This document shows, piece after piece, positions 1 through 8,487 of a stretch of DNA of 64,000 nucleotides. How positions within the stretch are numbered: position 1 is the stretch's first letter; every line of letters begins with the position of its first letter. This stretch comes from Hyphomonas sp. (GTDB taxonomy: Bacteria; Pseudomonadota; Alphaproteobacteria; Caulobacterales; Hyphomonadaceae), in the NCBI GenBank assembly GCA_020638455.1, contig JACKIK010000002.1, positions 62,001-126,000 of the forward strand, given 5' to 3'. Below the pieces are notes generated by a model. That model did not search any database. It had not been told where the DNA came from and saw only the letters and a program-made list of their open reading frames with translations. Both the position numbers and the translations under genes were made by a program.

Positions 1-860
1 AAGGAAGACAGGTCGTACCGCGAGGTGATCGATGGTTCCAGCATGCGGATCATCGTCGGCACCGGTCCGGCCATGGTTACGCGCTCGCGCTCGACGATTG
101 CGCAGAAGGCTTCCGGATTGAACTCACGCATCAGGATCAGCGTGCCGCCGGCATAGATAATTGACACCGCGGAGAAGGGCCAGGCGGCGAAGGAGGTGCC
201 GACGATGACGAGAAACCGGGTGCCGCGTTCGACATGGCCGAACAGGGCCGGCGTTGCGCGCATCCAGCGAACGAAGTTGGACTGGCTGTGCAGGATGCCT
301 TTGGGCGTACCCGTAGACCCGGATGAAAGGATAACGACAGCAAGATCGTCGGGAGAAATTACCGCTGCGATGTCCTCGATGCGGCCGCTGCCATTCTCCA
401 CGGCGTCGTCGAATGAGAGGTCCGCGAGAGCAGGTGTGGCATCCCCCAGCGACAGGACGAAGAGTCCGTCGGGAAGCGCGTGTCTCACTGCCGAAATCTT
501 TTCCAGCTGGTCTGCATCACAAACGATCGCGCGCGCGTTCAGCCGGCGGAGCGTCAGTCCCAGGAATGCCGGGGTCTCGCGGGGGTGGATGTTGCAGGTT
601 GTCGCGCCGGCCAGATGGGCGCCAAAGAATGCCGCGAAGTACCTCGCGCTGTTTGCGCCAAGAAAGGCAACGCGATCTCCCGTCATTATTCCGGCCCGCT
701 GAAGGCTTTCGGCCACGCAGGCCGCTTCGTAGGCTAGTCTCGCGCCGGTATATCGCAGCTCACCATCGATGATCAGTTCCGAACCCGCATTCCAGCGGCA
801 CATCGTGCGAAAGGCACCTGCGACTGTATAGGTATCTGAATGCAGATCAGGATTGGACAT
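1..860 (-). CDS. AMP-dependent acyl-CoA synthetase/ligase, 3' end outside window
   Basis: N-terminal part (about 286 residues) of an ANL-superfamily adenylating enzyme, which activates a carboxylic acid as acyl-AMP and then as acyl-CoA. The reading frame is open from the ATG at 858-860 to the window edge. The phosphate-binding loop SSGSTGTPKG is visible near residue 185, followed by the substrate-domain stretch MAGPVPTMIRMLEP. The start overlaps the end of the upstream MDR gene by 14 bp in another frame, so the two are almost certainly co-transcribed. It is the second ligase of this catabolic cluster; the first lies at 5695-7254. The substrate cannot be read from the sequence; an aromatic or branched carboxylic acid would fit the neighbours. 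The C-terminal lid is off the window. Confidence 0.88.
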   Translation of the reverse strand, partial: MSNPDLHSDTYTVAGAFRTMCRWNAGSELIIDGELRYTGARLAYEAACVAESLQRAGIMTGDRVAFLGANSARYFAAFFGAHLAGATTCNIHPRETPAFLGLTLRRLNARAIVCDADQLEKISAVRHALPDGLFVLSLGDATPALADLSFDDAVENGSGRIEDIAAVISPDDLAVVILSSGSTGTPKGILHSQSNFVRWMRATPALFGHVERGTRFLVIVGTSFAAWPFSAVSIIYAGGTLILMREFNPEAFCAIVERERVTMAGPVPTMIRMLEPSITSRYDLSS

Positions 861-1824
861 CGACGAGAACTTTTCCGACAATGGATCTCGAACTCATCGC
901 TGCGAACGCGTCCTTTGCCTCATTGAATGCAAATACGCGCTCGATCACCGGCTTGATGGAGCCGTTCTCATACATCTCGAACAATTCAGCGAAGTTCTGC
1001 CGAACGGCCGCCGGTTCATGCTGAAAGAACGACTGGTAGTTTACGCCGACGACAGAGCTCTCTTTCAGCAGCGCCAGGTTCGTCTGGTACATGGCGATGT
1101 CTCCACTTGCGAAGCCGACGATCAGCACACGGGAGTTGCGGGCAACGCTCCGGCAGGCCTGTTCCAGCAGTGGTCCGCCCACGGGATCGAAAATCACATC
1201 CACACCTGCAGGGGCCAATTCCTTAAGACGCGCGCGCAAGTCCTCGGTGCTGAGATCGATGATTTCGGCAAATCCCATTGCCTTCAGGGCATCGGTTTTT
1301 CGCATCGACCCGACGGCGCCGATAACGCGGGCGCCCATTGCCTGGCCAAGTTGCATGGCGGCCATGCCGACCCCGCCCGATGCGCCCAGTACCAGCAGAG
1401 TTTCTCCCGGCTTGAGCTGGCCTCTCTGCTTCAGCCCATAATAGGCCGTCGTGTGCCCGCCCTGGAACACAGATGCTGTCCGCATGTCCATACTGTCCGG
1501 AATAGGCACTACGGTCTTTGCAGGTGCAGTGACGATTTCGCTGAGCCCACCGAAGAAAACTGTCGCCATGACCCTTTGCCCCTCGGCAATGCCGGTCACG
1601 CCTTCGCCGATGGCTGCGATTGTGCCCGATACTTCGCCGCCTGGCGCGAACGGCAAGGGTGGTTTCATCTGGTAACGGCCCTGAATCATCAGGACGTCCG
1701 GAAAGTTGATACCGCAAGCGGAGACACGAATAGCGACCTGACCGGCGGTGGGTTCAGCGGCTGGAGCGTCTATGCATTCAAGATCCTGGACCGAGCCGGG
1801 CTTGGAGCATATCCAGGACTTCAT
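847..1824 (-). CDS. NADPH:quinone oxidoreductase-type MDR family protein
   Basis: A 325-residue zinc-independent medium-chain dehydrogenase/reductase. The N-terminal GroES-like domain contains GINFPDVLMIQGRYQ, and the Rossmann domain has the NADPH-binding GASGGVGMAAMQLGQAMGA. Family members reduce quinones or the double bond of enoyl/acryloyl-CoA thioesters using NADPH in the cytosol. No structural zinc cysteine cluster is seen. It is the first gene of a two-gene unit with the acyl-CoA ligase at 1-860, and a copy of the motif shared within this cluster lies 67 bp upstream (1891-1916). Since a ligase follows it, an enoyl-CoA or acryloyl-CoA reductase role is as likely as true quinone reduction; this is inference from context. 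Confidence 0.85.
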   Translation of the reverse strand: MKSWICSKPGSVQDLECIDAPAAEPTAGQVAIRVSACGINFPDVLMIQGRYQMKPPLPFAPGGEVSGTIAAIGEGVTGIAEGQRVMATVFFGGLSEIVTAPAKTVVPIPDSMDMRTASVFQGGHTTAYYGLKQRGQLKPGETLLVLGASGGVGMAAMQLGQAMGARVIGAVGSMRKTDALKAMGFAEIIDLSTEDLRARLKELAPAGVDVIFDPVGGPLLEQACRSVARNSRVLIVGFASGDIAMYQTNLALLKESSVVGVNYQSFFQHEPAAVRQNFAELFEMYENGSIKPVIERVFAFNEAKDAFAAMSSRSIVGKVLVDVQS

Positions 1825-1890
1825 TTCTCAGGCCGCCTTTGCACCACTTCAGGAATGTCAAGAATATTGACTAAACTGACCTGAGCAAAT

Positions 1891-1916
1891 TGCAAGGTCG
1901 AATTGGGCAAAAAGCG
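1891..1916 (-). promoter_or_regulatory. Candidate AraC-regulator operator, weakest copy
   Basis: Begins TGC and ends with a G-rich block followed by an A-run (GGGC then AAAAAG), as the copies at 7409-7434 and 12311-12336 do. It matches the 12311 copy at about 12 of 26 positions. It lies 67 bp upstream of the MDR start at 1824 and in the same orientation relative to its gene as the other copies. This copy alone would not be convincing. Confidence 0.35.
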
Positions 1917-1935
1917 CACGTGGAATCCTGCGACC

Positions 1936-1948
1936 CCACTTTCAGTGG
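1936..1948. terminator. Small hairpin between lipoyl-domain gene and MDR gene
   Basis: Perfect inverted repeat CCACT-TTC-AGTGG in the 205-bp gap downstream of the lipoyl-domain gene. There is no U-run, so it is at best a weak transcription pause or terminator separating the two minus-strand units. Confidence 0.25.
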
Positions 1949-2029
1949 AGGGCTGGGCAAGATGCCTGTGGCGTCGCGGTCCGCCACACGCTCAGAATAC
2001 TCGGACCGATCGGACTGGCTTTTGTGTCC

Positions 2030-2266
2030 TTATCCGGGTCTAACGCTTCCAATCACGTCGCCACGATTGACGAGATCGCCCTCGGCCTTGCCGTGGCGCA
2101 AGATGCCGGATGCGGGCGCCTCGATCTCCACTTGCAGCTTCTCGACCATGATCTCGACGATCACGTCGCCTTGCGACACTTCGGTCCCTTCATCATAAAG
2201 CCAGGTCAGAAGGTTACCCTCGAGATCCTCATCCCATTGGTCTTCAGCGATACGGATTTCGGTCAT
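2030..2266 (-). CDS. Stand-alone lipoyl-domain protein of a 2-oxoacid dehydrogenase
   Basis: A 78-residue protein that is a single biotinyl/lipoyl beta-barrel domain. The hairpin carrying the modified lysine reads VEIMVEKLQVEIEAPASG, with the lysine in EKLQ instead of the usual DKA/DKV. Such domains ferry acyl groups between E1 and E2 and electrons to E3. It overlaps the E1 beta stop by 4 bp (ATGA), so it is translationally coupled. Normally this domain is the N-terminus of E2; here the catalytic core of an E2 is a separate gene at 9163-9837 and lacks a lipoyl domain. The two proteins plausibly form one functional E2 in trans. Confidence 0.85.
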   Translation of the reverse strand: MTEIRIAEDQWDEDLEGNLLTWLYDEGTEVSQGDVIVEIMVEKLQVEIEAPASGILRHGKAEGDLVNRGDVIGSVRPG

Positions 2267-3321
2267 GCATAGTCCTTGAAGAGGTCGAGGGTCGTGGAGA
2301 CAATCTTTTCGGCGCTCGGCCGGAGGTATTGTTCAAGCGGGCGCGCGAATGGGATCGGTGTGTCAGGGAAGGCGACCCTGCGGGGCGGCGCCTTGAGCTT
2401 GTGGCCGATCGCCTCGCACACAGATGCGATCACTTCTCCCGCGACGCCGCAATTGCGATAGTCCTCATCGGCGACGAGCAGCCTGCCCGTCTTGGCGACG
2501 GAAGCGATCACGGTATCACGGTCCAGCGGAGAGATCGTCGCCAGATCGATGACTTCTGCATCTATCCCTTCTTTCGCAAGTGCCTCTGCAGCCTGTCGTG
2601 CCATGTGCGCGCTCGCCGCCATGCCGACTAGCGTGATGTCTCGCCCTTCGCGCCGAACGAATGCCTTTCCAATTGGCAGTTCGAAGGGTTCGTCGGGCAT
2701 GATCGAAGTCGCGCCTGGAAGGGTTCCCCAAAGTCCGAGACCCAGGAGTTCCTTCTGCATCAGGAACATCACGGGATTGGGATCCCGGATCGCCGCATGC
2801 AGCAATCCGCGGGCATCATAAGCCGTGGACGGCGCCACGACTTTCAGTCCCGGAAGGTGCGCGAACGTGGCAAACAGTGTCTGGGAGTGTTGAGAGGCGT
2901 CGCAGTAACCACCACCCATGCCGGCCATGATCGTCACCGGCATCGGCTGTTTGCCGCCGGTATGTGTCGCGTGCTTGGCGATGAAATTGAAGAGCGGATC
3001 GAGGCAGACGCCGATGAAGTCGACAAACATCAGTTCGACGACCGGCCGCATTCCGGCCATTGCCGCGCCGGCGGCAGCCGCAATAAACCCGGCCTCCGAA
3101 ATCGGTGTGTCGCGGATCCTCTCCGGGCCGTATTTCTCATACAACCCCGTGGCCGTCTGGTAGACACCACCAAACGGGCCGACATCCTCACCCATCAGGA
3201 AGACGGTAGGGTCGTTGGCCAATTCGTAGTCGAGTGCCTCGCGGATCGCCCGGTTCATGAGCACCTTGCGTGCCTTCGGCGCAGGGCGTTGGGCCGTCTT
3301 GATATCGGTTGGATTTACCAT
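2263..3321 (-). CDS. 2-oxoacid dehydrogenase (acetoin/pyruvate type) E1 component, beta subunit
   Basis: A 352-residue transketolase-like pyrimidine-binding plus C-terminal transketolase protein. Landmarks are the N-terminal NRAIREALDYEL and GEDVGPFGGVYQTATGL, the central EAGFIAAAAGAAMAGMRPV, and the C-terminal LLVADEDYRNCGVAGEV. With the alpha subunit it forms the thiamin-diphosphate heterotetramer that decarboxylates a 2-oxoacid and acylates a lipoyl domain. It starts 11 bp after the alpha-subunit stop behind a good Shine-Dalgarno (AGGAGA), and its stop overlaps the lipoyl-domain start. The relatives recalled are acetoin dehydrogenase AcoB, PDH E1 beta and branched-chain E1 beta; sequence alone does not pick the substrate. 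Confidence 0.92.
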   Translation of the reverse strand: MVNPTDIKTAQRPAPKARKVLMNRAIREALDYELANDPTVFLMGEDVGPFGGVYQTATGLYEKYGPERIRDTPISEAGFIAAAAGAAMAGMRPVVELMFVDFIGVCLDPLFNFIAKHATHTGGKQPMPVTIMAGMGGGYCDASQHSQTLFATFAHLPGLKVVAPSTAYDARGLLHAAIRDPNPVMFLMQKELLGLGLWGTLPGATSIMPDEPFELPIGKAFVRREGRDITLVGMAASAHMARQAAEALAKEGIDAEVIDLATISPLDRDTVIASVAKTGRLLVADEDYRNCGVAGEVIASVCEAIGHKLKAPPRRVAFPDTPIPFARPLEQYLRPSAEKIVSTTLDLFKDYA

Positions 3322-3332
3322 CTGGGTTCTCC

Positions 3333-4325
3333 TCAGAAGAACACGTGATCGAGCGCGGCATCGGCTTTCGGCTCGCTGCTGGATCGCGCGAAGCTTTCGG
3401 CTGCGTTCAGCCGCTCTTCGATTTCCCGGTCGACACGATCGACATAGGCAGCGTCGATGATGCCATCCTTCAGCAGGCGCTCACGCAACGTCGCGAGTGG
3501 ATCTACACGCGCCTTCTTCTTCTCTTCCGAAATGTAGATTTCCGGGTCACCGACGAAATGGCCAACCAACCGATGCGTCTGCACCTCGATGATCGTCGGG
3601 CCTTCACCGGCGCGAGCGCGGTCAACCGCACGCTTTGCTGCGGAATAGACGCCAAGGACATCGTTTGCCGCAACGTATTCGCCGGCAGCATTGTAACCGG
3701 CGGCCCTGTCGCTGTTCCGGGCAACGGCGGTGGAGCGCTCCTTCGGAACCGAAACGCTCCAGTCATTGTCTTCAATCACGAGGACATAGGGCAGCTTCCA
3801 CAGGCCGGCGAGGTTCATCGCTTCATGGAAAATACCCTGGTTTGCGCCGCCTTCGCCGGTCCAGGCCACAGAGACGCCATTGCCGCCCTGCATCTTGATG
3901 GCCAATGCGTGGCCGACACCTATGCCGATGCCTTGGCCGACGATGCCGCTGCAGGCGAAGCGCGCTTTCTGGTCGTACAGGTGCATATGACCGCCACGGC
4001 CCTTCGATAGGCCTGTCTCGCGCCCGAACATTTCGGCGGTCATCTCGTCGAGATTGACACCTTTGGCGATGGCGACGTGATGCGGGCGATGCGATCCGAC
4101 CGCATAGTCGTTCTCGTTCAGGTGCACACAGACGCCGACGGCGCAAGGCTCCTGTCCGTCCGACAGGTGCATTTCGCCCGGAACCGGACCTTTCGCCATG
4201 TCGAAGACCGGTGCCTTGCCTTCCATGTAGCAACGATCCATCATCCGCTCATAGGCGCGGCTCAGCGCCATGCGGTCATACATCCAGAGCAATTCTTCCT
4301 TTGTCGGTGCGAGATTTGAGCTCAT
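3333..4325 (-). CDS. 2-oxoacid dehydrogenase (acetoin/pyruvate type) E1 component, alpha subunit
   Basis: A 330-residue thiamin-diphosphate-binding subunit. The cofactor motif is visible as GEGGANQG followed by the downstream EDNDWSVSV (usual form GDG...N). It also has the E1 alpha signatures GQEPCAVGVC and SHRPHHVAIAKG, and a phosphorylation-loop-like region containing GRGGHMHLYD. It catalyses decarboxylation with the beta subunit encoded next. Its ATG overlaps the stop of the Rieske oxygenase gene by 4 bp, placing both in one operon with the ligase upstream. No dihydrolipoamide dehydrogenase (E3) is encoded in the window, so the complex must borrow E3 from elsewhere. Confidence 0.92.
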   Translation of the reverse strand: MSSNLAPTKEELLWMYDRMALSRAYERMMDRCYMEGKAPVFDMAKGPVPGEMHLSDGQEPCAVGVCVHLNENDYAVGSHRPHHVAIAKGVNLDEMTAEMFGRETGLSKGRGGHMHLYDQKARFACSGIVGQGIGIGVGHALAIKMQGGNGVSVAWTGEGGANQGIFHEAMNLAGLWKLPYVLVIEDNDWSVSVPKERSTAVARNSDRAAGYNAAGEYVAANDVLGVYSAAKRAVDRARAGEGPTIIEVQTHRLVGHFVGDPEIYISEEKKKARVDPLATLRERLLKDGIIDAAYVDRVDREIEERLNAAESFARSSSEPKADAALDHVFF

Positions 4326-5683
4326 TTTTCACCTTTCAGGTAGCGGTCGTATTCTTCGTACATATACCGTAAGCGGACTTCCTGATCGCTCAGGCGGACG
4401 CCGCGGAAGCCACGCGATTTGACCCCGGCCTGGACCATCGGAAGCGAATCCCCATCCTGGTTGAGGACCAGACCAAGGCCTTCGTCGCCGTGCTCGACGT
4501 AGTTGCGCTCTGGGCGGGGGCCTTCGCCTGTCAGGTCGGTTCCGGGTGGAACAGCCATGTAGAACGGCATTTCGTACTCCGGGTCTGAGCCCGGCTTGGC
4601 AATGACCCAAACATCATACGTGCACTGCTCGGGGTCGGTCGGGTGTGGGAGGAAACGCATGACCAACACGCCTTCGGGATGCGCATTGAGTGTGATGTTT
4701 GGGAATATGTTGTAGTTGCCGTCATCCGCGACCTGATCGTCGGTCATACCTTCAATGCTGATCCCGAAGCGTTCGGTCCATTTGCGCCTTGCCTCTATGG
4801 CGGCAGGACGGACATCCGCCTGGCGATTCTCGAACTCGGAGGGATCCATGCCAGCAGACTGTATCGACAGGCGCAGCTCGTCCGTCAGGCCGGAACGTTC
4901 CGGAATCCGCGGGCTCTTGGTCCACATCGGAATGGTCATCATACTGTGGCCATTGCCGAAGACTTCATAATCGAAATTGTAGTCGTCGATCATGCGGACC
5001 AGCTCGGGATGGCGCGCATGGGCATGGTAGCCCTCCATGAAGGCATCGAGCGATATCTTCCAGTTCATCGGCCAGTTGACTGAGTAGTCCTTGACGACAA
5101 CCATGTCCTCCATCTTGTAGAGCGCCATCGCATCGGGCAGGCCGGCGAGGAATTCTGACAGCGGTGGGGCGTTGTCGTCCATGTTGACGAAGATGAAGCC
5201 AGCCCAGGTCTCGCAGCGCATTTCGCTCAGTCCTGGCTTGTCGCAGATGGTCCGTTCAGGGAATGTCTCGGCATCTGTGATGCGCTTGAGGGAGCCGTCG
5301 ATATTCCAGGTCCAGGTATGGAAGGGGCAGACGAACGACATGCTGTGCCCGAAATCCTGGTTCACGAGCTGTGAGCCGCGATGCTGGCAGACATTGTAGA
5401 AGGCCTGAATGCGATCCTCGGCCGAGCGGGCGATGATGATCGATTCCTTGCCCAGCTTATAGGTGAACCAATCGCCAACACGCTTCAGATCTGTCAGTCG
5501 GCCCGCGATCGTCCACACCCGCGACCAGAGGCTCTCCCATTCGCGATCCATGAACTCACGCGAGTAGTACTTCTCCTGATCGTGCAGGATGCCGTCGCCC
5601 ACCTTGACCGGCGGGATGTTGAGGGCCCGTTTCTTCGCCGCCCGTTCGACCGGCTTTTCGGCATCAATTTCGCGCGTTGCCAT
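4322..5683 (-). CDS. Rieske-type ring-hydroxylating oxygenase, alpha subunit
   Basis: A 453-residue oxygenase. The Rieske [2Fe-2S] ligands are Cys99/His101 (CQHRG) and Cys119/His122 (CPFHTW). The mononuclear iron site shows His220 and His225 in EGYHAHARHPE with the bridging Asp213, and a C-terminal SRPBCC catalytic domain follows. It would hydroxylate or dihydroxylate an aromatic or alicyclic substrate using O2. No beta subunit, ferredoxin or reductase gene is adjacent, so electron donors must come from elsewhere, and an alpha-only (alpha3) enzyme is likely. It sits 11 bp after the acyl-CoA ligase with a clear GAGGAG ribosome site. Its place between a ligase and E1 genes suggests one catabolic route. 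Confidence 0.9.
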   Translation of the reverse strand: MATREIDAEKPVERAAKKRALNIPPVKVGDGILHDQEKYYSREFMDREWESLWSRVWTIAGRLTDLKRVGDWFTYKLGKESIIIARSAEDRIQAFYNVCQHRGSQLVNQDFGHSMSFVCPFHTWTWNIDGSLKRITDAETFPERTICDKPGLSEMRCETWAGFIFVNMDDNAPPLSEFLAGLPDAMALYKMEDMVVVKDYSVNWPMNWKISLDAFMEGYHAHARHPELVRMIDDYNFDYEVFGNGHSMMTIPMWTKSPRIPERSGLTDELRLSIQSAGMDPSEFENRQADVRPAAIEARRKWTERFGISIEGMTDDQVADDGNYNIFPNITLNAHPEGVLVMRFLPHPTDPEQCTYDVWVIAKPGSDPEYEMPFYMAVPPGTDLTGEGPRPERNYVEHGDEGLGLVLNQDGDSLPMVQAGVKSRGFRGVRLSDQEVRLRYMYEEYDRYLKGEK

Positions 5684-5694
5684 TCGTCATCTCC

Positions 5695-7254
5695 TCATTG
5701 TCCGCTGACCATGCGTGGCCGACCGGCACCGTTTCCATTGCTGCGTTCCCAGGCGCCTTCCGTGCCTGAGGCTCGAAGTAGTCTTTTCTGGACCTTGTTG
5801 GTCGGCGTGTAGGGCAGCGCCGCCACTTGCCGGAAGAAGCGCGGCACCATGAAGCCCGGCATCTGTTCCCGGCAGAATTGCGCCAGCGCATCGAGATCTA
5901 CGGTCGCGCCGCTGGTCGAAACGAAATGGACCATGATTTCGTCTTCGCCGGTCTCTGACGGAACTGCCACAGCGGCACATTCTGCGATTCCCGGAAAGCG
6001 GGAGATGAAGCCTTCTACTTCGAACGACGAGATGTTCTCGCCTCGGCGGCGGATGGCGTCCTTGATACGATCCACGAAGTAGTAGTTTCCATCGTTGTCC
6101 TGCTTGAAGCCGTCGCCCGTGTGAAACCAGCCTTCGCGCATCGCCTCGGCGGTCGCTTCGGGCCGGTCGAGATAGCCCAGCATGAGCGCATACGGACGGT
6201 CGCATCGCACAAGCAGTTCGCCGACCGTTCCGGCGGGTAGGTCGTTCCCGTCCGGATCGACGATCCGCACATGCCAGCTATCCCGCAGCCGACCGCAAGA
6301 CGCTGAATTGGCCAACGTGCCGCCAGGCGCGAGGAACGGAAATCCGCACTCGCTCATCCCGTAGCTTGTCATCACCTTGGTGCCAAATCGCGCTTCGAAC
6401 TCAGGGTAGTTCTCCATGACAGGCGCCATGAGTACCGTGTGCATGGTGTGCTTGTGGTCCTCCGGCGACGGAGGCTGGTTGTTCAGGAATACGGCGACAC
6501 CGCCCAGCATGATCGTACCGGTGCATTGGAACTGGCGAACGTCGCTCCAGAACTCACTGGTGCTGAATCGCCGCCGGAGCACCACCCGGCCTCCGACGGC
6601 CGCCATGTCGAACACGGGAACCTTGCCCGACATGTGATTGGTCGGAAACGGCGCATAGAGCGCGTCTGTGCCATCCTTTCGGCAGCCATATATGTCGATT
6701 GCGCTGTAGAATTCACCCCAGGGCAGAATCACGCCCTTCGAGGGTCCGGTCGTCCCGCTTGTGTAGATGACGGTTGCGATGTCGCCGTCTCCGAGCCCGG
6801 GCCTGACATGGATCGCCGGGTCGACCGCCGCGCTGTTGTCGAACGCAACGACTTCGAACCCCTCGGTCTTGCTGGCCGGACCGAGCACAAGAAGCGTACG
6901 CAGATGGTCGAGTTTTCCTGCGATCGCTTCGACAGCCGGGACGAACTCGTCCGTCAGGACGATCGTCTTGGCCTTCGAGTCGTTCAGGAGATAAGCGAGC
7001 ATATCTCCATGGAACTCATTGTTGATCGGGACTTCCCAACCGCGCATCCAGGAGATGGCCAGCCAGGCGGCATGCGCCTCTATGCTCTGCGGAATCAGTG
7101 TCGCGACACGATCCCGCTCCGAAAGGCCGAGGCTCTTGAGCGCAGTGATGAAGCGGCCAATTTGCCCGAGAAACTCACCATAGGTGACAGACGTGCCGCT
7201 AACCTCTTTGAGGAAGATGTCGTCCGGTGCTTCCCGCGCGCGATCAAACAGCAT
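5695..7254 (-). CDS. AMP-dependent acyl-CoA synthetase/ligase
   Basis: An ANL-superfamily acyl- or aryl-CoA ligase of about 519 residues from the ATG at 7254. Motifs are YTSGTTGPSKGV (phosphate loop), SYGMSECGFP, WFHTGDGFKQD and YFVDRIKDAIRRRGENIS. The C-terminal lid carries PTNKVQKRLLR with the catalytic lysine. It is the first gene of the operon that continues with the Rieske oxygenase and E1 subunits. The start is uncertain: the annotated GTG/ATG pair at 7252-7257 has no Shine-Dalgarno and leaves a short N-terminus. The frame stays open to 7362, and an ATT at 7312-7314 follows a good GGGAGA. The substrate is unknown. Confidence 0.9.
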   Translation of the reverse strand: MLFDRAREAPDDIFLKEVSGTSVTYGEFLGQIGRFITALKSLGLSERDRVATLIPQSIEAHAAWLAISWMRGWEVPINNEFHGDMLAYLLNDSKAKTIVLTDEFVPAVEAIAGKLDHLRTLLVLGPASKTEGFEVVAFDNSAAVDPAIHVRPGLGDGDIATVIYTSGTTGPSKGVILPWGEFYSAIDIYGCRKDGTDALYAPFPTNHMSGKVPVFDMAAVGGRVVLRRRFSTSEFWSDVRQFQCTGTIMLGGVAVFLNNQPPSPEDHKHTMHTVLMAPVMENYPEFEARFGTKVMTSYGMSECGFPFLAPGGTLANSASCGRLRDSWHVRIVDPDGNDLPAGTVGELLVRCDRPYALMLGYLDRPEATAEAMREGWFHTGDGFKQDNDGNYYFVDRIKDAIRRRGENISSFEVEGFISRFPGIAECAAVAVPSETGEDEIMVHFVSTSGATVDLDALAQFCREQMPGFMVPRFFRQVAALPYTPTNKVQKRLLRASGTEGAWERSNGNGAGRPRMVSGQ

Positions 7255-7408
7255 CACCGGCAGCGGCGCGGCGTATTGCGCAATCGTGGCGGTATGCTTG
7301 CTGTCGCGCGAAATCGGCTTTCTCCCGGTATGCTGCGGCTGTTGATCCCGCAGTCCTTTTTGTCAGGATCAGGTCTAACCGGCCCGGGACGAGGAACGCT
7401 TGCGCAAA

Positions 7409-7434
7409 TGTGCATGCCGATATGGCCGAAAACG
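7409..7434 (-). promoter_or_regulatory. Candidate AraC-regulator operator in the ligase/araC divergent region
   Basis: Matches the copy at 12311-12336 with identical spacing. The shared pattern is TG-Y-GCA, three bases, CG, two bases, ATGGCC, R, AAA, two bases, G. It lies between the divergent ligase operon and the AraC-type regulator gene, about 150 bp from the former start and 75 bp from the latter. This fits activation of the operon and autoregulation. Confidence 0.5.
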
Positions 7435-7509
7435 CAACCACGCGGCTTCGGTTTGTTGGATTGCGGAGACTGGGCTAGTCTATGCTGGGGAGAAGGGTAA
7501 CCTGACGCA

Positions 7510-8487
7510 ATGAATATGCAGACTTGGCAATTGGGGGAGTTCGTGCCGTCCGGACGTTCTCCGGCCATGAGCGCAGCGATCAGCCGGATATTCGGCAGTT
7601 GCGACTGCGGCTACCGCCTGTTCGATTCAAACATCACCGCCTCTCTGACAAGTGTAGAACTGGGACCGACGACGGTTGTCCGCTATTTCGGTCAGGGTGT
7701 GCACTGGGCGGAGCGGCGGCGCGAGCATGTCCGGCAATTCGCTGCCGACGATTTCATTATCTACATCCCGCACGACAGCCTGGTGACGATCAAGCAGGGC
7801 GGAGGCAAGACCAGCTTTGCGGCGGGATCTGTAGGCCTCGTGAATACGCGCGACACGTTTTCCGGCCAGATCGAGGCTGCGGGCAAAGGCAGCTTCGAAA
7901 TGACGGGGCTGGTCGTTCCGGGCGCACTGCTGAGGAGCCGCCTGCCCAACATCGATGGGCTGGTGGGGCAGTCGGTGGAGATCGGGCCGAGCCTGTTTGG
8001 CGTGTTCGCCGCCTATGCCCATGCCATTGATTGCTGGGGCGACGAGGCAAACGAACTTCGCCAGAACGCGCTGTCGAACATCCTGTTCGAAACGGTCTGT
8101 TCGATCGGAGACTACGCCCTGGTCTGCCACGACGAAAAGGACAAGCCGCTCACGTCCGGCAGGCGCGCGCTGGAACGCATTCGCACTTTTGTCCTGGCAA
8201 ACCTGACTGATCCCAACCTGTCTGTTTCGATGATCGCCGATCGGCTCAACATGTCACCGCGCTACGTCCACAGTGCTTTTGAAGGTTCGCAGTGGACGGT
8301 GAAGAGCTGGATCAAGCACCGGCGCCTGCTTGAATGTCGCAAAGCCATCCGATCACCAAGCATGGTGGGACGTACCCTGACTGAAATTGCTTACAGCTGG
8401 GGATTTTCAGACTTTTCGCACTTCAGCCGCTGCTACAAGGAAAAGTTCGGCTGCTCGCCGAGCAACGACAGGGATGGCGACGAGTAG
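7510..8487 (+). CDS. AraC-family transcriptional regulator
   Basis: A 325-residue regulator. The N-terminal two thirds resemble the AraC-binding-like domain of the XylS/FeaR type. The C-terminal 100 residues carry the double helix-turn-helix, seen as LSVSMIADRLNMSPRYVHSAF and then TEIAYSWGFSDFSHFSRCYKEKFGCSPS. It is transcribed divergently from the ligase-Rieske-E1 operon and likely activates it in response to the substrate or a CoA intermediate (inference). Its last 55 bp overlap the end of the convergent lipoate-ligase gene; both C-termini look genuine. The translation start has no strong ribosome site, so a start a few codons downstream is possible. Confidence 0.9.
   Translation: MNMQTWQLGEFVPSGRSPAMSAAISRIFGSCDCGYRLFDSNITASLTSVELGPTTVVRYFGQGVHWAERRREHVRQFAADDFIIYIPHDSLVTIKQGGGKTSFAAGSVGLVNTRDTFSGQIEAAGKGSFEMTGLVVPGALLRSRLPNIDGLVGQSVEIGPSLFGVFAAYAHAIDCWGDEANELRQNALSNILFETVCSIGDYALVCHDEKDKPLTSGRRALERIRTFVLANLTDPNLSVSMIADRLNMSPRYVHSAFEGSQWTVKSWIKHRRLLECRKAIRSPSMVGRTLTEIAYSWGFSDFSHFSRCYKEKFGCSPSNDRDGDE

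Noticed and set aside
853..1884. Long plus-strand open frame (343 codons) opposite the MDR gene
   Set aside because: It is the antisense of a gene with clear GroES-like and Rossmann motifs; its own translation shows no recognisable domain.
6439..7500. 353-codon plus-strand open frame opposite the acyl-CoA ligase
   Set aside because: Antisense shadow; the ligase motifs are intact on the minus strand.
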